Assembly: GCA_018819925.1 (NCBI GenBank)
Contig: JAHJPG010000091.1
Span: forward strand, 1-64,000
Direction: 5' to 3'
DNA: 64,000 bases
Source of the DNA: Pseudomonadota bacterium
Lineage (GTDB): Bacteria; Desulfobacterota; Desulfarculia; Desulfarculales; Desulfarculaceae
Part shown: positions 17,108-25,858 of the stretch, piece by piece
How positions within the stretch are numbered: position 1 is the first letter of the stretch
Layout of the letters: the number at the start of each line of letters is the position of its first letter
Program-made: the position numbers and the translations under genes
The notes under the pieces: model-generated
Database searches by the model: none
What the model was told of the DNA's origin: nothing
What the model saw: the letters and a program-made list of their open reading frames with translations, nothing else

Positions 17108-17539
17108 CTACACGGCCTCGATGTTGTAGTCCACGTCCATCTCTTCCTCCAGGGAATAGGTGGCCAGGGACCCGTTGAGCAGGCTGCCGCGAACCGTCTG
17201 GAAGACCGGCTGGTCCTCCTCGGACACCGGCATCTCCACCTGGATTTCCATGTGGGTGAAGCGGGTGCGCAAATTAATGCCGCGTTCCTTTTCTATCTCG
17301 CCCGATGCGGTGATCTCACCGACATGTTTGGCCCCGCCCTTTTGCATGTCGCTGGCCAGGGTGCCCACATAGCACGACAGGGCCGCGGCCAGCAAAAAGC
17401 GCGCTCCGATGTGTTCTTCCTTGCGCACTTCCGGGTCCAATTCCAGGGGGTTCCAGGTGATGGTGGGCAGGGCCGCGGAGCCCATGTCTATCATGAATTT
17501 TCCGTCCTCACCTCGAGTCAGTTTCACCGTTACGCCCAT
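17108..17539 (-). CDS. OsmC-family protein, possible thiol/persulfide peroxidase relative
   Basis: The product is 143 residues with the OsmC fold: MGVTVKLTRGEDGKFMIDMG strand pair, WNPLELDPEVRKEEHIGARFLLAAALSCYVGTLASDMQK near residue 30-68 containing the helix with the first redox Cys, then ISASGEIE-type strands. The second Cys of peroxidatic OsmC/Ohr proteins is missing (the region reads EMPVSEEDQ), as in the YhfA-like branch. It is first in an operon with DsrH/E/F-like genes, pointing to sulfur-transfer chemistry rather than organic peroxide defence. That role is inferred from context. Confidence 0.78.
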   Translation of the reverse strand: MGVTVKLTRGEDGKFMIDMGSAALPTITWNPLELDPEVRKEEHIGARFLLAAALSCYVGTLASDMQKGGAKHVGEITASGEIEKERGINLRTRFTHMEIQVEMPVSEEDQPVFQTVRGSLLNGSLATYSLEEEMDVDYNIEAV

Positions 17540-17914
17540 ATGTATGTCTCTCTTCGTGGCTAAGAGTTATCGATAAATGCCTTGGATTACCGCAGTGGGA
17601 GAACCGCGGAGCCGGCCGTTATGCCTTGGCCCTTTTCAGCCGGCCGGGTGGAGTTTCCGGGTGGCATTTGTGGGGCGCATTGCACCGAAACGGCCGATAT
17701 CAGCCAGCTACCATTGCACCGGGCATGCCAACCGTGGTCAGCGGCAACACGCTTAAATTACTTACTTTTTCTGTAGGGTTCCCGTGGCGGCTGGGGCGAA
17801 AGCGACCCATGGGAGGTCAGATGGGGCATGGCCTTGAATTGTTTGGGTTTTTTGGCGGGGCGAAAGCGCCCAATGAGTCATTATCGCCCACGTTGGTGGG
17901 CCATTAAGGCCGGC
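17540..17914. other. Intergenic region upstream of the OsmC operon
   Basis: No gene is seen. It holds a possible -24/-12 promoter at 17714-17731 (minus strand), a near-repeat GGGGCGAAAGCG at 17793 and 17857 (each followed by A/C-CCC-A/C-AT), and a GCCCAC-GTTG-GTGGGC hairpin at 17887-17902 after the regulator stop, which may help end its transcript. Confidence 0.45.
17714..17731 (-). promoter_or_regulatory. Possible sigma-54 promoter upstream of the OsmC operon
   Basis: The minus strand reads TTGGCATGCCCGGTGCAA, with GG and GC separated by ten bases. The -24 box is close to TGGCAC and the -12 box is GTGCA instead of TTGCA. It is about 180 bases from the OsmC start. In GC-rich DNA such matches arise by chance, so this is weak. 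Confidence 0.3.
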
Positions 17915-19774
17915 TTAATCCGTGTCCGCGCCCTCGGCAATGCCCAATTTTTTCATCTTGCGGAAAAGGGTCTTGCGGGGAAGCCCCAGAGCCGCCGCCG
18001 TGTGCGAACGATTCCAATTGTACTTTATCAAGGAACGCACGATGATCTGCTTTTCAGCCTGCATCAGAACGGTGCGCAGGTCGCTTTCCTCCGAGGCCTG
18101 CGAGCTATCATTGGGAACCTGGGCCTGATCGGTGCCAGCGGGCATGAAATCCAGGTTGCCGAAGGCCATGTAGCGCTCTAATGTGTTGCGCAGCTCGCGC
18201 ACATTGCCCGGCCAGTCGTAGCTGAGTAGTTTGGCCATTTCGTAGCTGGCCATTTTATTGGCCGCGCCCAGCTTGTCTTCCAAAAAAAACTCGACCAAAA
18301 AAGGTATGTCTTCCTTGCGCTCCCTCAGGGGAGGCAGGGGGATGGGAATAACGTGTATCCGGTAGAAAAGGTCCTGGCGAAAGTCGCCGCTCCTTACCAT
18401 TCCCTCCAAGTCGCGGTTGCTGGCCGAGATAACCCTGAAGTCGGCTTGGGTGGATTTGGGGCTTCCGATGGCCGTGTATTCGCCGGACCCCAGGGCCCTG
18501 AGCAGCTTGACCTGGCTGGTGTAGCTGAGTTCGGCCACTTCGTCCAGGAAGAGGGTGCCCCCCTTGGCTTGGTCCAGAAACCCGGGTTTGTCGGCATGGG
18601 CCCCGGTGAAGGACCCCTTGCGGTGCCCAAAAAACTCGGCTTCGAACAGCTCCTCGGGTATGGCCCCGCAGTTCACCGCCACAAAGGGGCCTTCGTTTCT
18701 TTGACTCAGCTCATGCACGGCCTTGGCCACCAATTCCTTGCCCGTGCCGGTCTCTCCATAAATGACTATGCCGTAATCAGAGGAAGCGGCCCGCAGAATC
18801 GCCTCGAACACTTCTTGCATCTTTCGGCTTCTGCCGATTATGTTGCCCAGGCGAACTCGGTAGTCAATGGAGGTCTTGAGCCTCAGGTTCTCCACCCTGA
18901 GCTCTTGCGATTCCTTTTCTATGAGTTCTTCGCGCTGCTTGAACTCGGTGATGTCCATCACAGTGGACAAAGTAGCGGGACGCCCTACCCAATCAATGGG
19001 GGCGGGCCGGCCCTCGAACCAAAATTTGCGCCCGTTTTTATCTATGCCGGTCCAGCGAAAGCGCACCGGGTCCTTTTGGTTTTTGTCCAAGGTCTGCAAA
19101 ATTTGCTTATGGCGGATGCGGTCTCCCTCCGCCAGCAGCAGGCTGGCGGGCTTGTCCGCGAGCTCGGAGGGATGGGTGTAGCCGAACATGGTGCAAAAGG
19201 TCTGGTTGACCATTATAAGGAGCCCGTCCTGAATCAAGGCCACCCCGGCGGGCACATGCTCGGCCAGGATTCGCAGGCTGTTGAGGGCGCTGTACGCGGA
19301 GTCTTCGGCCGAGCCGCCTCCCGGAGCCGCAAAAACCGTCTCCAGCACCGAGCCGTCTTCCCCGTGGCGGCAGGCCAGTTCGGTAAAGGCCAAAGTCTCC
19401 CCGCCGGGCCCGTCGAAGCGCCCATGGGCTACCCAATGATCGGTGGCGGCCAGGAGCACAAGCGACTCCGGTCCAAGGACCTCGCGGGCCCCGGCCTCGT
19501 CGTCTCTGCGCAGGTAATCAGCCAGGAGGGGGTGGCCGCGGTCCAAGACCGAGGGAGGAAGGGGGCTCCCCAGCACACTGGCGGCCCGCAGACCGGTAAG
19601 ACTCTCCATGCCTTGGTCCCAGGCCGAGATCGCCCCCCCGGCGTCCATCACCAACTGCCCGGCCAAAACTGCATTGCCGGGCAGGCCCGATGGCCGTGCA
19701 TTAGGTTGTGGCAGCTTATGCCCTGAATCGGCTCGCACCATCTCGCCACCTAAAAGGTCACTAAAAGATGACAC
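17915..19774 (-). CDS. Sigma-54-dependent transcriptional activator with PAS sensing domains
   Basis: The product is 619 residues. The N-terminal 280 residues hold PAS-like folds (ISAWDQGMESLTGLRAASVLG near 45; VALIQDGLLIMVNQTFCTMFG near 180). The AAA+ domain (about 310-545) has Walker A GETGTGKE, the sigma-54-contacting loop as GSFTGA rather than GAFTGA, Walker B GGTLFLDEV, and LPPLRERKEDIP. A Fis-type HTH ends the protein (SHTAAALGLPRKTLFRKMKK). It starts at GTG 19774 and is the last gene behind the hydrolase and TRAP genes, so it probably activates the -24/-12 promoter at 25109-25125. The signal enters through PAS because no receiver domain is present. Confidence 0.9.
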   Translation of the reverse strand: MSSFSDLLGGEMVRADSGHKLPQPNARPSGLPGNAVLAGQLVMDAGGAISAWDQGMESLTGLRAASVLGSPLPPSVLDRGHPLLADYLRRDDEAGAREVLGPESLVLLAATDHWVAHGRFDGPGGETLAFTELACRHGEDGSVLETVFAAPGGGSAEDSAYSALNSLRILAEHVPAGVALIQDGLLIMVNQTFCTMFGYTHPSELADKPASLLLAEGDRIRHKQILQTLDKNQKDPVRFRWTGIDKNGRKFWFEGRPAPIDWVGRPATLSTVMDITEFKQREELIEKESQELRVENLRLKTSIDYRVRLGNIIGRSRKMQEVFEAILRAASSDYGIVIYGETGTGKELVAKAVHELSQRNEGPFVAVNCGAIPEELFEAEFFGHRKGSFTGAHADKPGFLDQAKGGTLFLDEVAELSYTSQVKLLRALGSGEYTAIGSPKSTQADFRVISASNRDLEGMVRSGDFRQDLFYRIHVIPIPLPPLRERKEDIPFLVEFFLEDKLGAANKMASYEMAKLLSYDWPGNVRELRNTLERYMAFGNLDFMPAGTDQAQVPNDSSQASEESDLRTVLMQAEKQIIVRSLIKYNWNRSHTAAALGLPRKTLFRKMKKLGIAEGADTD

Positions 19775-19824
19775 TTACCTTACCACAACCCTGGGGTTTT
19801 TACATTTGGCCGCCACGGCTCCAA

Positions 19825-19868
19825 GGCCGGGGCATGGCCAAGCGCCGGCCGGGGCATGGCCAAGCGCC
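19825..19868. repeat. 22-bp perfect tandem duplication
   Basis: Two adjacent identical copies of a 22-base unit (19825-19846 and 19847-19868), each starting GGCCGGGGCATGG. They lie between the TRAP permease stop and the activator start, within the presumed transcript. This is probably a replication-slippage duplication of a structured segment. Confidence 0.85.
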
Positions 19869-19904
19869 GGGATCAAGCCCCCCGGCTTCATCCCTGGGGT
19901 TTCC

Positions 19905-21863
19905 CTAGAAAAAGACACTGACCAGGCCCGTGGCCAGGGGTGGGTACACAATCAACAGGCCCAGCAGCAATATCATGCAGAGGAAGAAAGGCAGGATGCC
20001 GCTGAATATGGCCCCCATGCTCACGCCCTCGGCCACGCTGGACAGGGCGAAGACGTTCACCCCCACCGGAGGCGTAATCTGACCCACCTCCATGATGACC
20101 ACCGTGACCACGCCGAACCAGATGGGGTCGAAGCCCAGGGCGACGATGGAAGGAAATATGGCCGGCAGGGTGAGCAGGATCATGGGGATGACGTTCATCA
20201 GGCAGCCCAGCATGATGTAGAGCAGCAGCACCCCGCCCAGGATCAGGTAGCGATTCAAGCCGCTTTCGGTGACCACGCTGGCCAACTCGAAGGGCAGGCG
20301 GCTGGAGGCCATGAAGTAGCCTAGGATGCTCACCCCGATGAGGATCATCAAAAGCTTGCAGGTTATGAAAACCGTCTGCTCGCAGGCCCGCAACAAGCCC
20401 TTCCAGGTCAGCTTGCGCCGGACCACGGTTATCAGGAAGGCACCCACCACCCCGATGGCCCCGCCCTCGGTGGGGCTGAAAAAACCGCCCAGGATGCCGC
20501 CCAGGATGAGCACGAACAGGGCCAGCATGCCGATGACCCCCTTGAGGGAGGCCAACTTCTCCCTGAAGCTCACGGCCTCGCCCCGGGGCGCGGTTTCCGG
20601 CCGCAGGCTGGCGATGATCCAGATGGCGGCGATGAACATGAGCGCCAGCAGCACCCCCGGAACGATGCCGGCGATAAACAGCTTGCCCACCGATTCCTCG
20701 GTCACCAGGGCGTAAAAGATGAATCCAACGCTGGGGGGTATGAGGATGCCCAGGGTGCCGCCGGCCGCCAAAGCCCCGCAGGCCAGGCCGGACTTGTACT
20801 TTTTGGCCCGCATCTCGGGCAGGGCCACCGAACCCATGGTGACCGCGGTGGCCATGCTGTCCCCGCACACCGCGGCGAAGCCGGAGCAACCGGCCACCGC
20901 CGCCATGGCCAGGCCTCCGGGAAGCCTGCCCAGCCACTTGTAAGCGGTGTCGAAAAGCTCCTTACTGATGCCCGCCTCTGAGGCCAGAAGCCCCATGAAG
21001 ATGAATAACGGAGCAACAGCCAGGATGAAGCTGGCGGTGGTGTGGTAGGGAGACATGCCCAGAGAGTTCAAGGCTGGGGTCAGGTTGAAGCCCAGCACCC
21101 CCAGGCCGATGTAGCCCACTATGGACATGGCGAAACCGATGGGCATTCCCGAGAGCAGAAGCACCATCAAAAAGGCCATGCCGGAGAGGCCGTACTGGAA
21201 GCGGGATATCTCCCAGGGTATGGCTTTTAGCCAAATGGGCATGGTCAGCAGGGCGGCCGCCCCGGCCAGGGCCAAAACGATGCCCAGCCAGGAACGGTCT
21301 TGCATGTTCTCGGCCAGGCTGCGCAGCAGTTGCTGCAAAAGCACCAGGCACAACACCGACACGCCCACCGCCGCCAGGGTCAGGGCGATCCACACGGGTA
21401 TGCCTAGCATGGTGCTGTATTCAGAGGTCTTGTGCATGGCCGCCAAAATGGTGCGCCAACACATGATGCCGAAAAACACCGAGCAGGAGGCCAAGGAAAA
21501 AGTCTGTAGGCAGCGGGCGGCCTTGCGGGGCAGCTTGCAGGTGATCAGGTCAATGAAGATGTGCCCCTCGGACTTTTGAGTGTAGCCCATGGAGAGAAAG
21601 ACGATCACCACCATGAGGAACTCTTCTATTTCCACCACACCCGAAACCGACTTGCCCATAAGGATGCGAGCCAACACGTCGATGACGATGGGCAAAGACA
21701 TGGTCCCCACCGCCAAGACGCTGATGGCGAACATCCATCTGCCCAGGGGCTCCAGGATGACGTCCAAGCCATTGGCCAACTTTTCCAGAGGGTTGGCCCC
21801 AGCCTTGGGCGTTTCGTGCAAGTCACACGAGGCTTTGGAAATCAATGAAGAGAGCTCGGCCAT
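19905..21863 (-). CDS. TRAP transporter permease, fused small (DctQ) and large (DctM) subunits
   Basis: The product is 652 residues from ATG 21863. An in-frame GTG at 21881 is also possible. The first 170 residues form the four-helix DctQ part (WMFAISVLAVGTMSLPIVIDVLARI and EIEEFLMVVIVFLSMGYTQKSEGHIFIDL). The rest is the multi-helix DctM part with GLSGMAFLMVLLLSGMPIGFAM near 230, AAVAGCSGFAAVCGDSMATAVTMG near 330 and LGCLMNVIPMILLTLP near 560. Sodium- or proton-driven import of a carboxylate or similar anion is the family role. It sits between the binding protein and the sigma-54 activator. The substrate is unknown. Confidence 0.9.
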   Translation of the reverse strand: MAELSSLISKASCDLHETPKAGANPLEKLANGLDVILEPLGRWMFAISVLAVGTMSLPIVIDVLARILMGKSVSGVVEIEEFLMVVIVFLSMGYTQKSEGHIFIDLITCKLPRKAARCLQTFSLASCSVFFGIMCWRTILAAMHKTSEYSTMLGIPVWIALTLAAVGVSVLCLVLLQQLLRSLAENMQDRSWLGIVLALAGAAALLTMPIWLKAIPWEISRFQYGLSGMAFLMVLLLSGMPIGFAMSIVGYIGLGVLGFNLTPALNSLGMSPYHTTASFILAVAPLFIFMGLLASEAGISKELFDTAYKWLGRLPGGLAMAAVAGCSGFAAVCGDSMATAVTMGSVALPEMRAKKYKSGLACGALAAGGTLGILIPPSVGFIFYALVTEESVGKLFIAGIVPGVLLALMFIAAIWIIASLRPETAPRGEAVSFREKLASLKGVIGMLALFVLILGGILGGFFSPTEGGAIGVVGAFLITVVRRKLTWKGLLRACEQTVFITCKLLMILIGVSILGYFMASSRLPFELASVVTESGLNRYLILGGVLLLYIMLGCLMNVIPMILLTLPAIFPSIVALGFDPIWFGVVTVVIMEVGQITPPVGVNVFALSSVAEGVSMGAIFSGILPFFLCMILLLGLLIVYPPLATGLVSVFF

Positions 21864-21892
21864 GATCAGTCCAATCACCACGATTTAAAAGA

Positions 21893-21918
21893 GCGGGGCC
21901 GGCGGGCGCCGGCCCCGC
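21893..21918 (-). terminator. Intercistronic hairpin between dctP-like and permease genes
   Basis: Perfect 11-pair stem (GCGGGGCCGGC / GCCGGCCCCGC) with a four-base loop, followed on the minus strand by TCTTTTAAA. It is likely a partial terminator or mRNA stabiliser that keeps the binding protein more abundant than the permease. Confidence 0.65.
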
Positions 21919-21927
21919 GTTTTGTCT

Positions 21928-22986
21928 CTACTTGAAGCCCCTGCCGGTGGTCTTGGCATACTCCGCGCTCAGGCGGAAGGCGTCCTCCATGATGGCCCGG
22001 GCGTTCTTGTAGCCCTTGCCCTCCATGTCCTTAACCCACTTTTCGCGCAGCGGCTTGGTGGAATCCAACCAGCTGTTGCGCTCTTTTTGGGACAACACGA
22101 TGAACTTGTGCCCCTTCTTGAGCAGCTTCTGGGAGTCGCGGGCCGCGCCTTGGTCCAAGGTGACGCCGCTCTTCTTGGCCATTACCGCTCCGGTGGTCTC
22201 GGTGAAGGCCTTTTGAATCTCCGGGCTCAGGCTGTTCCAAAGGTCATGGCTCATGGCGGACCAGAAGCCGGTGAGGAAGATGTCGCATACCGTAGTGAAC
22301 TTGACCGCCTCGGAGATCTTGAAGGACACCACCGGGGCCAGGGGGCACATGATGCCGTCGGCCATGCCGCGCTCTAGGGCCAGGTAGGAATCGGTGGGGG
22401 GAATCATGATGGGGTTGGCGCCCAGGGCCTTCATGATATCCACCGAACTGCGGTTCCAGCAAATGATCTTGAGGCCCTTGAGGTCCGCGCGGTTCTTGAC
22501 CGGCTTCTTGGTGGTGTGCAGTTGGAAGGTGGCGCTGGCCCACAACCAGAGGATTTTTACCTCCTTATACTCCTGCTTGAATTCCGGGTACTTGTTGTAC
22601 AGGTCCCAGTACACCAGGGAGCCGCACTCGGCGCCGGGGGCCAGGCCGGGCAACTCCATCACCGTGCTCAGGTTGAACTTGCCGGCGTTGCGGGAGATGT
22701 CGTTGCCGCCGATGCTGATCATCCCCGAAATAGCGGAGTCGTAGTGATCCTTGAGGGGGGTCAGGGTGTTGGGGTTGTAATAGGAGATGTTGATCTTACC
22801 GTTGGTAAGTTTGGCCATGTCCTTGAACCAGGGGGTCCAGGCGTTGAGCACCGTGGGGTGGGAGTTCATGTACACGGTGGTCATGGACAGGTCCATCTTC
22901 TTGGAAGCGGCCATGCTGCCCGCGGCCATAGTGAGCATCGAGGCCAGCACCAGGCCGGCCACGGCGATTTTCTTTATTCTCGACAT
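21928..22986 (-). CDS. TRAP transporter periplasmic solute-binding protein (DctP family)
   Basis: The product is 352 residues. The N-terminal signal peptide (KKIAVAGLVLASMLTMAAGSMA) is followed by a DctP fold: LSMTTVYMNSHPTVLNAWTPW, LTNGKINISYYNPNTL, a central DLKGLKIICWNRSSVDIMKALG near residue 165 and LERGMADGIMCPLAPVVSFKI near 205. The Arg that salt-bridges carboxylates in the LKGLKIRxxG segment of DctP is replaced here (KIICWNRS), with Arg two positions later, so the ligand may not be a simple carboxylate. It is second in the hydrolase/TRAP operon. Confidence 0.9.
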   Translation of the reverse strand: MSRIKKIAVAGLVLASMLTMAAGSMAASKKMDLSMTTVYMNSHPTVLNAWTPWFKDMAKLTNGKINISYYNPNTLTPLKDHYDSAISGMISIGGNDISRNAGKFNLSTVMELPGLAPGAECGSLVYWDLYNKYPEFKQEYKEVKILWLWASATFQLHTTKKPVKNRADLKGLKIICWNRSSVDIMKALGANPIMIPPTDSYLALERGMADGIMCPLAPVVSFKISEAVKFTTVCDIFLTGFWSAMSHDLWNSLSPEIQKAFTETTGAVMAKKSGVTLDQGAARDSQKLLKKGHKFIVLSQKERNSWLDSTKPLREKWVKDMEGKGYKNARAIMEDAFRLSAEYAKTTGRGFK

Positions 22987-22998
22987 CTTAACCTCTCA

Positions 22999-23046
22999 TG
23001 AGATTAGTGGAGTTATGGGGCGGCCGCCGGCCACCCCAACTCACTA
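22999..23046 (-). other. Long imperfect intercistronic hairpin
   Basis: The arms start TTAGTG and end ACTAA, with GGGG-x-GGCC facing GGCC-x-CCCC around a GCC loop and small bulges. It lies between the hydrolase stop and the binding-protein start. Probable transcript processing or stability element. Confidence 0.5.
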
Positions 23047-23054
23047 ACAGTATT

Positions 23055-25025
23055 TTAGGCGCAGTCGTGGTGGTCCCAGGGCTCCCGGCTGTCCCGGGAC
23101 ATGGCGGCCTCCATACGCTTGATCCCCTCGGTGAGCTTGCTCAACTCCTTGTCCTTGAAGTTGGGGTCCTTCATGGCCTGATAGAGCACGGCCCCCTCGC
23201 AGGTGGACGGAACCGGAATTCCGGTGAGGAAGCAGATGGTCGGCACCACGTCCCAGAGCCAGCAACTGCGTTCCATCAGGTTGTTTTTCTTGATGTTGGG
23301 CCCGTTGAGGATCAACAGGGGATAGAGCTTGCCCGGGCCATATTCGGCGGTGGGCAGCATGTGCCCGTGCTGGCCGCCAAACTCCGGATACAAGGCATAG
23401 ACCACATCGCCAACCCTGTCGCCGTAGAGCCCCAGGATGCGGGCGTCCTTCTTGGTTAGGGCCATGGCCACCGGGCGCTTGCCGGTCTCCGGGTCCACAT
23501 AGGTCAACAAGGCGTCGCAGATCTCGCGCTGAACCTTCTCGTAGTCCTCGGGCTCCACGATGCCTTCGGGGTCCCGGCCCTTGAGGTTCACGCACACGTA
23601 GACCTCTCGCTGGGGAACGGCCTTGGAGCGGGAATAATCCGGCTTGTTCATGCTCAGGGCGATGGGGTTGACCTCGTTGTCCATAGCCTTGTCTTCGGTC
23701 TTGCAGGCCAGGCCGGCCGGCTCCAGGGCCACGTAGGGATCGAACACCGGGCCGTCGGGGGTGGCGCCGTGGTCGGAAACCACCACCACCAGGGTGTCCT
23801 TGTCGGCCTGGCTGAGCAGCCGCTCCAGCATGCGGTCCTCGATCTCGTATATGCGGCGGTGGACCTCCCATGCCTTTTCGCGCTTGGCCTGGTCTTCGCT
23901 TATCATGTCCAGGATCACAAGGTGGTACATCCAGTCAATGGGATGGGAATGCATGTAGAAGACATCCCAGTCGCTATTTTCCATGAGGGCCACCGCGCAC
24001 TCGGCATTCCAGGTGGAGAGGTTGTCATTCATCTCCACATAGGTGTCCAAATCGATGCTGCCCAGCATGCCCATGATCATGCCGCCGTTGGAGTGTATCG
24101 AGCCCTTGGTGACCTCGATGTTCTCTCCGGCCTCCAAAGGCTGCACCCAGCCCTTGGTTGGGATGAGGGCTCCCACCAACAACTTGAAATTGCTCAGGTC
24201 GTCGGATAGTTCCATGAGCTTACAACGAGTGAAAACTTCCTGCTCGCTTCCGTCCTCCATTTTTATGGTGGTAACGATGCGCTCGCTCCACTGGCCGGGC
24301 ATAAGGGAGCAAAGCACTTGGTCATTGTTTTTGCCGGTGGCCAAGGTGACGCGGCCGTAATCGTCTCCGCTACCGTGGGCCAAAACCCACCAACTGGTGG
24401 GGACGGGGCGTTTGACGGCCTTGGGGAATGGAAGCTTAACTTCCATTTCCTGGGGATCGTCGCCCATGCCGTCCATGCCTTCCCAGTCCTCGGCATCGGA
24501 GAACTCGCCCCTGAAGCCGTTGGGATAAAAATCGGTGGATATCAGAAAGTCTTCGCACAGGAAGAATTTGGAATCCAACCCGGGAAGGCCTTGGCGGTTT
24601 TCGCCCACGTGGAACCCGTCGCCCCCGACGATGATGCCGTTGTTCATGCGGGTGGGGGCCGATCCGGGATAGGTGAACACTATGCACTTCTTGCCGGCCT
24701 TGTCGGCGGTTTCCCAGATAAACTCCGCCTGAACCCTTTCCCGGTCCCAGTTCTGGGTGATGTTCTCGTTGCCGGGATTCTCGCCGGGCGTGGGATTGTG
24801 GAAATCGGTGATGCCGTGGGTGCCGGTGAAGGCCCCGGTGCCGATGGCGGCCCAGTTGGGGGGGGTCACGGTGGGGTAAGGAGCCAAGCAGTTCGCGGCC
24901 AGGGTGCCCTTTTCGATGAGCTTCTTGAACGTCGGCAAATATCCCTCGTCAACATACTTCCGCACCATGTGCGGTAGCGCACAGTCCAGACCGATCACCA
25001 TGACCTTTTGGGGCTGTTTTGACAC
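23055..25025 (-). CDS. Cytosolic alkaline-phosphatase-superfamily phosphodiesterase/phosphohydrolase
   Basis: The product is 656 residues without a signal peptide. Superfamily metal and catalytic elements are MVIGLDCALPHMV near residue 10, the nucleophile Thr in YPTVTPPNWAAIGTG near 55, HSHPIDWMYHLVILD near 372 (metal ligands Asp and His), and VVVVSDHGATPDGPVFD near 415 (Asp-His pair). It matches the Phosphodiest/COG3379 group of predicted phosphohydrolases or phosphomutases. It is the first gene behind a sigma-54 promoter and precedes the TRAP importer genes, so it may act on the imported compound once inside. That substrate is not identified. Confidence 0.85.
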   Translation of the reverse strand: MSKQPQKVMVIGLDCALPHMVRKYVDEGYLPTFKKLIEKGTLAANCLAPYPTVTPPNWAAIGTGAFTGTHGITDFHNPTPGENPGNENITQNWDRERVQAEFIWETADKAGKKCIVFTYPGSAPTRMNNGIIVGGDGFHVGENRQGLPGLDSKFFLCEDFLISTDFYPNGFRGEFSDAEDWEGMDGMGDDPQEMEVKLPFPKAVKRPVPTSWWVLAHGSGDDYGRVTLATGKNNDQVLCSLMPGQWSERIVTTIKMEDGSEQEVFTRCKLMELSDDLSNFKLLVGALIPTKGWVQPLEAGENIEVTKGSIHSNGGMIMGMLGSIDLDTYVEMNDNLSTWNAECAVALMENSDWDVFYMHSHPIDWMYHLVILDMISEDQAKREKAWEVHRRIYEIEDRMLERLLSQADKDTLVVVVSDHGATPDGPVFDPYVALEPAGLACKTEDKAMDNEVNPIALSMNKPDYSRSKAVPQREVYVCVNLKGRDPEGIVEPEDYEKVQREICDALLTYVDPETGKRPVAMALTKKDARILGLYGDRVGDVVYALYPEFGGQHGHMLPTAEYGPGKLYPLLILNGPNIKKNNLMERSCWLWDVVPTICFLTGIPVPSTCEGAVLYQAMKDPNFKDKELSKLTEGIKRMEAAMSRDSREPWDHHDCA

Positions 25026-25108
25026 GTTTTATCCTCCAGGTGACTCCACTAACGATTCAGGTTGGTCAAAATGGGTACACTCCACGAACTTCTCCCACCA
25101 AGATGCGG

Positions 25109-25125
25109 AGCAATAATTGTGCCTA
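25109..25125 (-). promoter_or_regulatory. Sigma-54 (-24/-12) promoter of the hydrolase/TRAP operon
   Basis: The minus strand reads TAGGCACAATTATTGCT: GGCAC at -24, TTGCT at -12, with exactly ten bases between GG and GC. Transcription would start near 25098, about 73 bases before the ATG at 25025. A sigma-54 activator is encoded at the end of the same gene row. Confidence 0.8.
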
Positions 25126-25726
25126 TATTCACATATAAATAAATTGCGCGGCATTCCGATTGGTTGCATGCCTACCAAATTACTGGGAAAAGCCTGTGGC
25201 TTGTGGGCCTTTAGCGCCCCCCCAAACCAGGCTGATCGAGATTTAGTTTGTAATTTAGATTTATTACGCCATTTGGGTCATTTTGGCGCAGCGAGCGCAA
25301 ACGTCTCACCGCTCATCGCCGGCAAGCGCACTGGTTTACTCATGTCCCACCCTGGATATCGAAAACGTGGGTTTTTAGTTGGCGATTTTTGGTCAACCAA
25401 GGGGTGCGTCGGGTTACTGATTGCTATTAATATAAACAAAACCAATAGATAGCTGCTACTACCGTCCTGGTGGGCAACCAAGAGGCACCAGGCCCAGCCG
25501 GGAGCGAAACCTCTTGGATAATGGAAACCGGACCCGCCCTTGCCTGTACCGCTCCCCTTGCTATTTTATTATAACAACTTGTGATAACACCATAAATTAT
25601 CTAACAGCGCGTGGCCGCCTCGATCGCCGGCCTACTATTCAATGCCCAATTCCGGGCCCATCTTCGGTGCGGACTGCAAATGGATTTTTAAGAGAGACAT
25701 AAACCGGGACTGCGGCGTGTCAGTCG

Positions 25727-25745
25727 CGCACACCTTAAATGTGCG
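25727..25745 (+). promoter_or_regulatory. Inverted repeat, candidate TetR operator 1
   Basis: CGCACA, seven-base spacer, TGTGCG. It shares the 6-7-6 geometry of the repeat at 25840 but not its sequence. It lies 170 bases upstream of the double tetR gene. Confidence 0.4.
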
Positions 25746-25839
25746 GCACATATTAAACAAAACTATAATATGGTTGTAATATATAAGCACCTGAAATAAA
25801 ACAAATAAAAAAAATGTGCAAAATATATAAAAAAATGAG

Positions 25840-25858
25840 TTGACTTTGATTTAGTCAA
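25840..25858 (+). promoter_or_regulatory. Inverted repeat overlapping the tetR promoter, candidate operator 2
   Basis: TTGACT, seven-base spacer, AGTCAA. The left arm also serves as a -35 box, with TACTAT 18 bases later as -10, so binding would block transcription of the tetR/liv genes. The size matches typical TetR-family operators, but this is a prediction. Confidence 0.5.
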
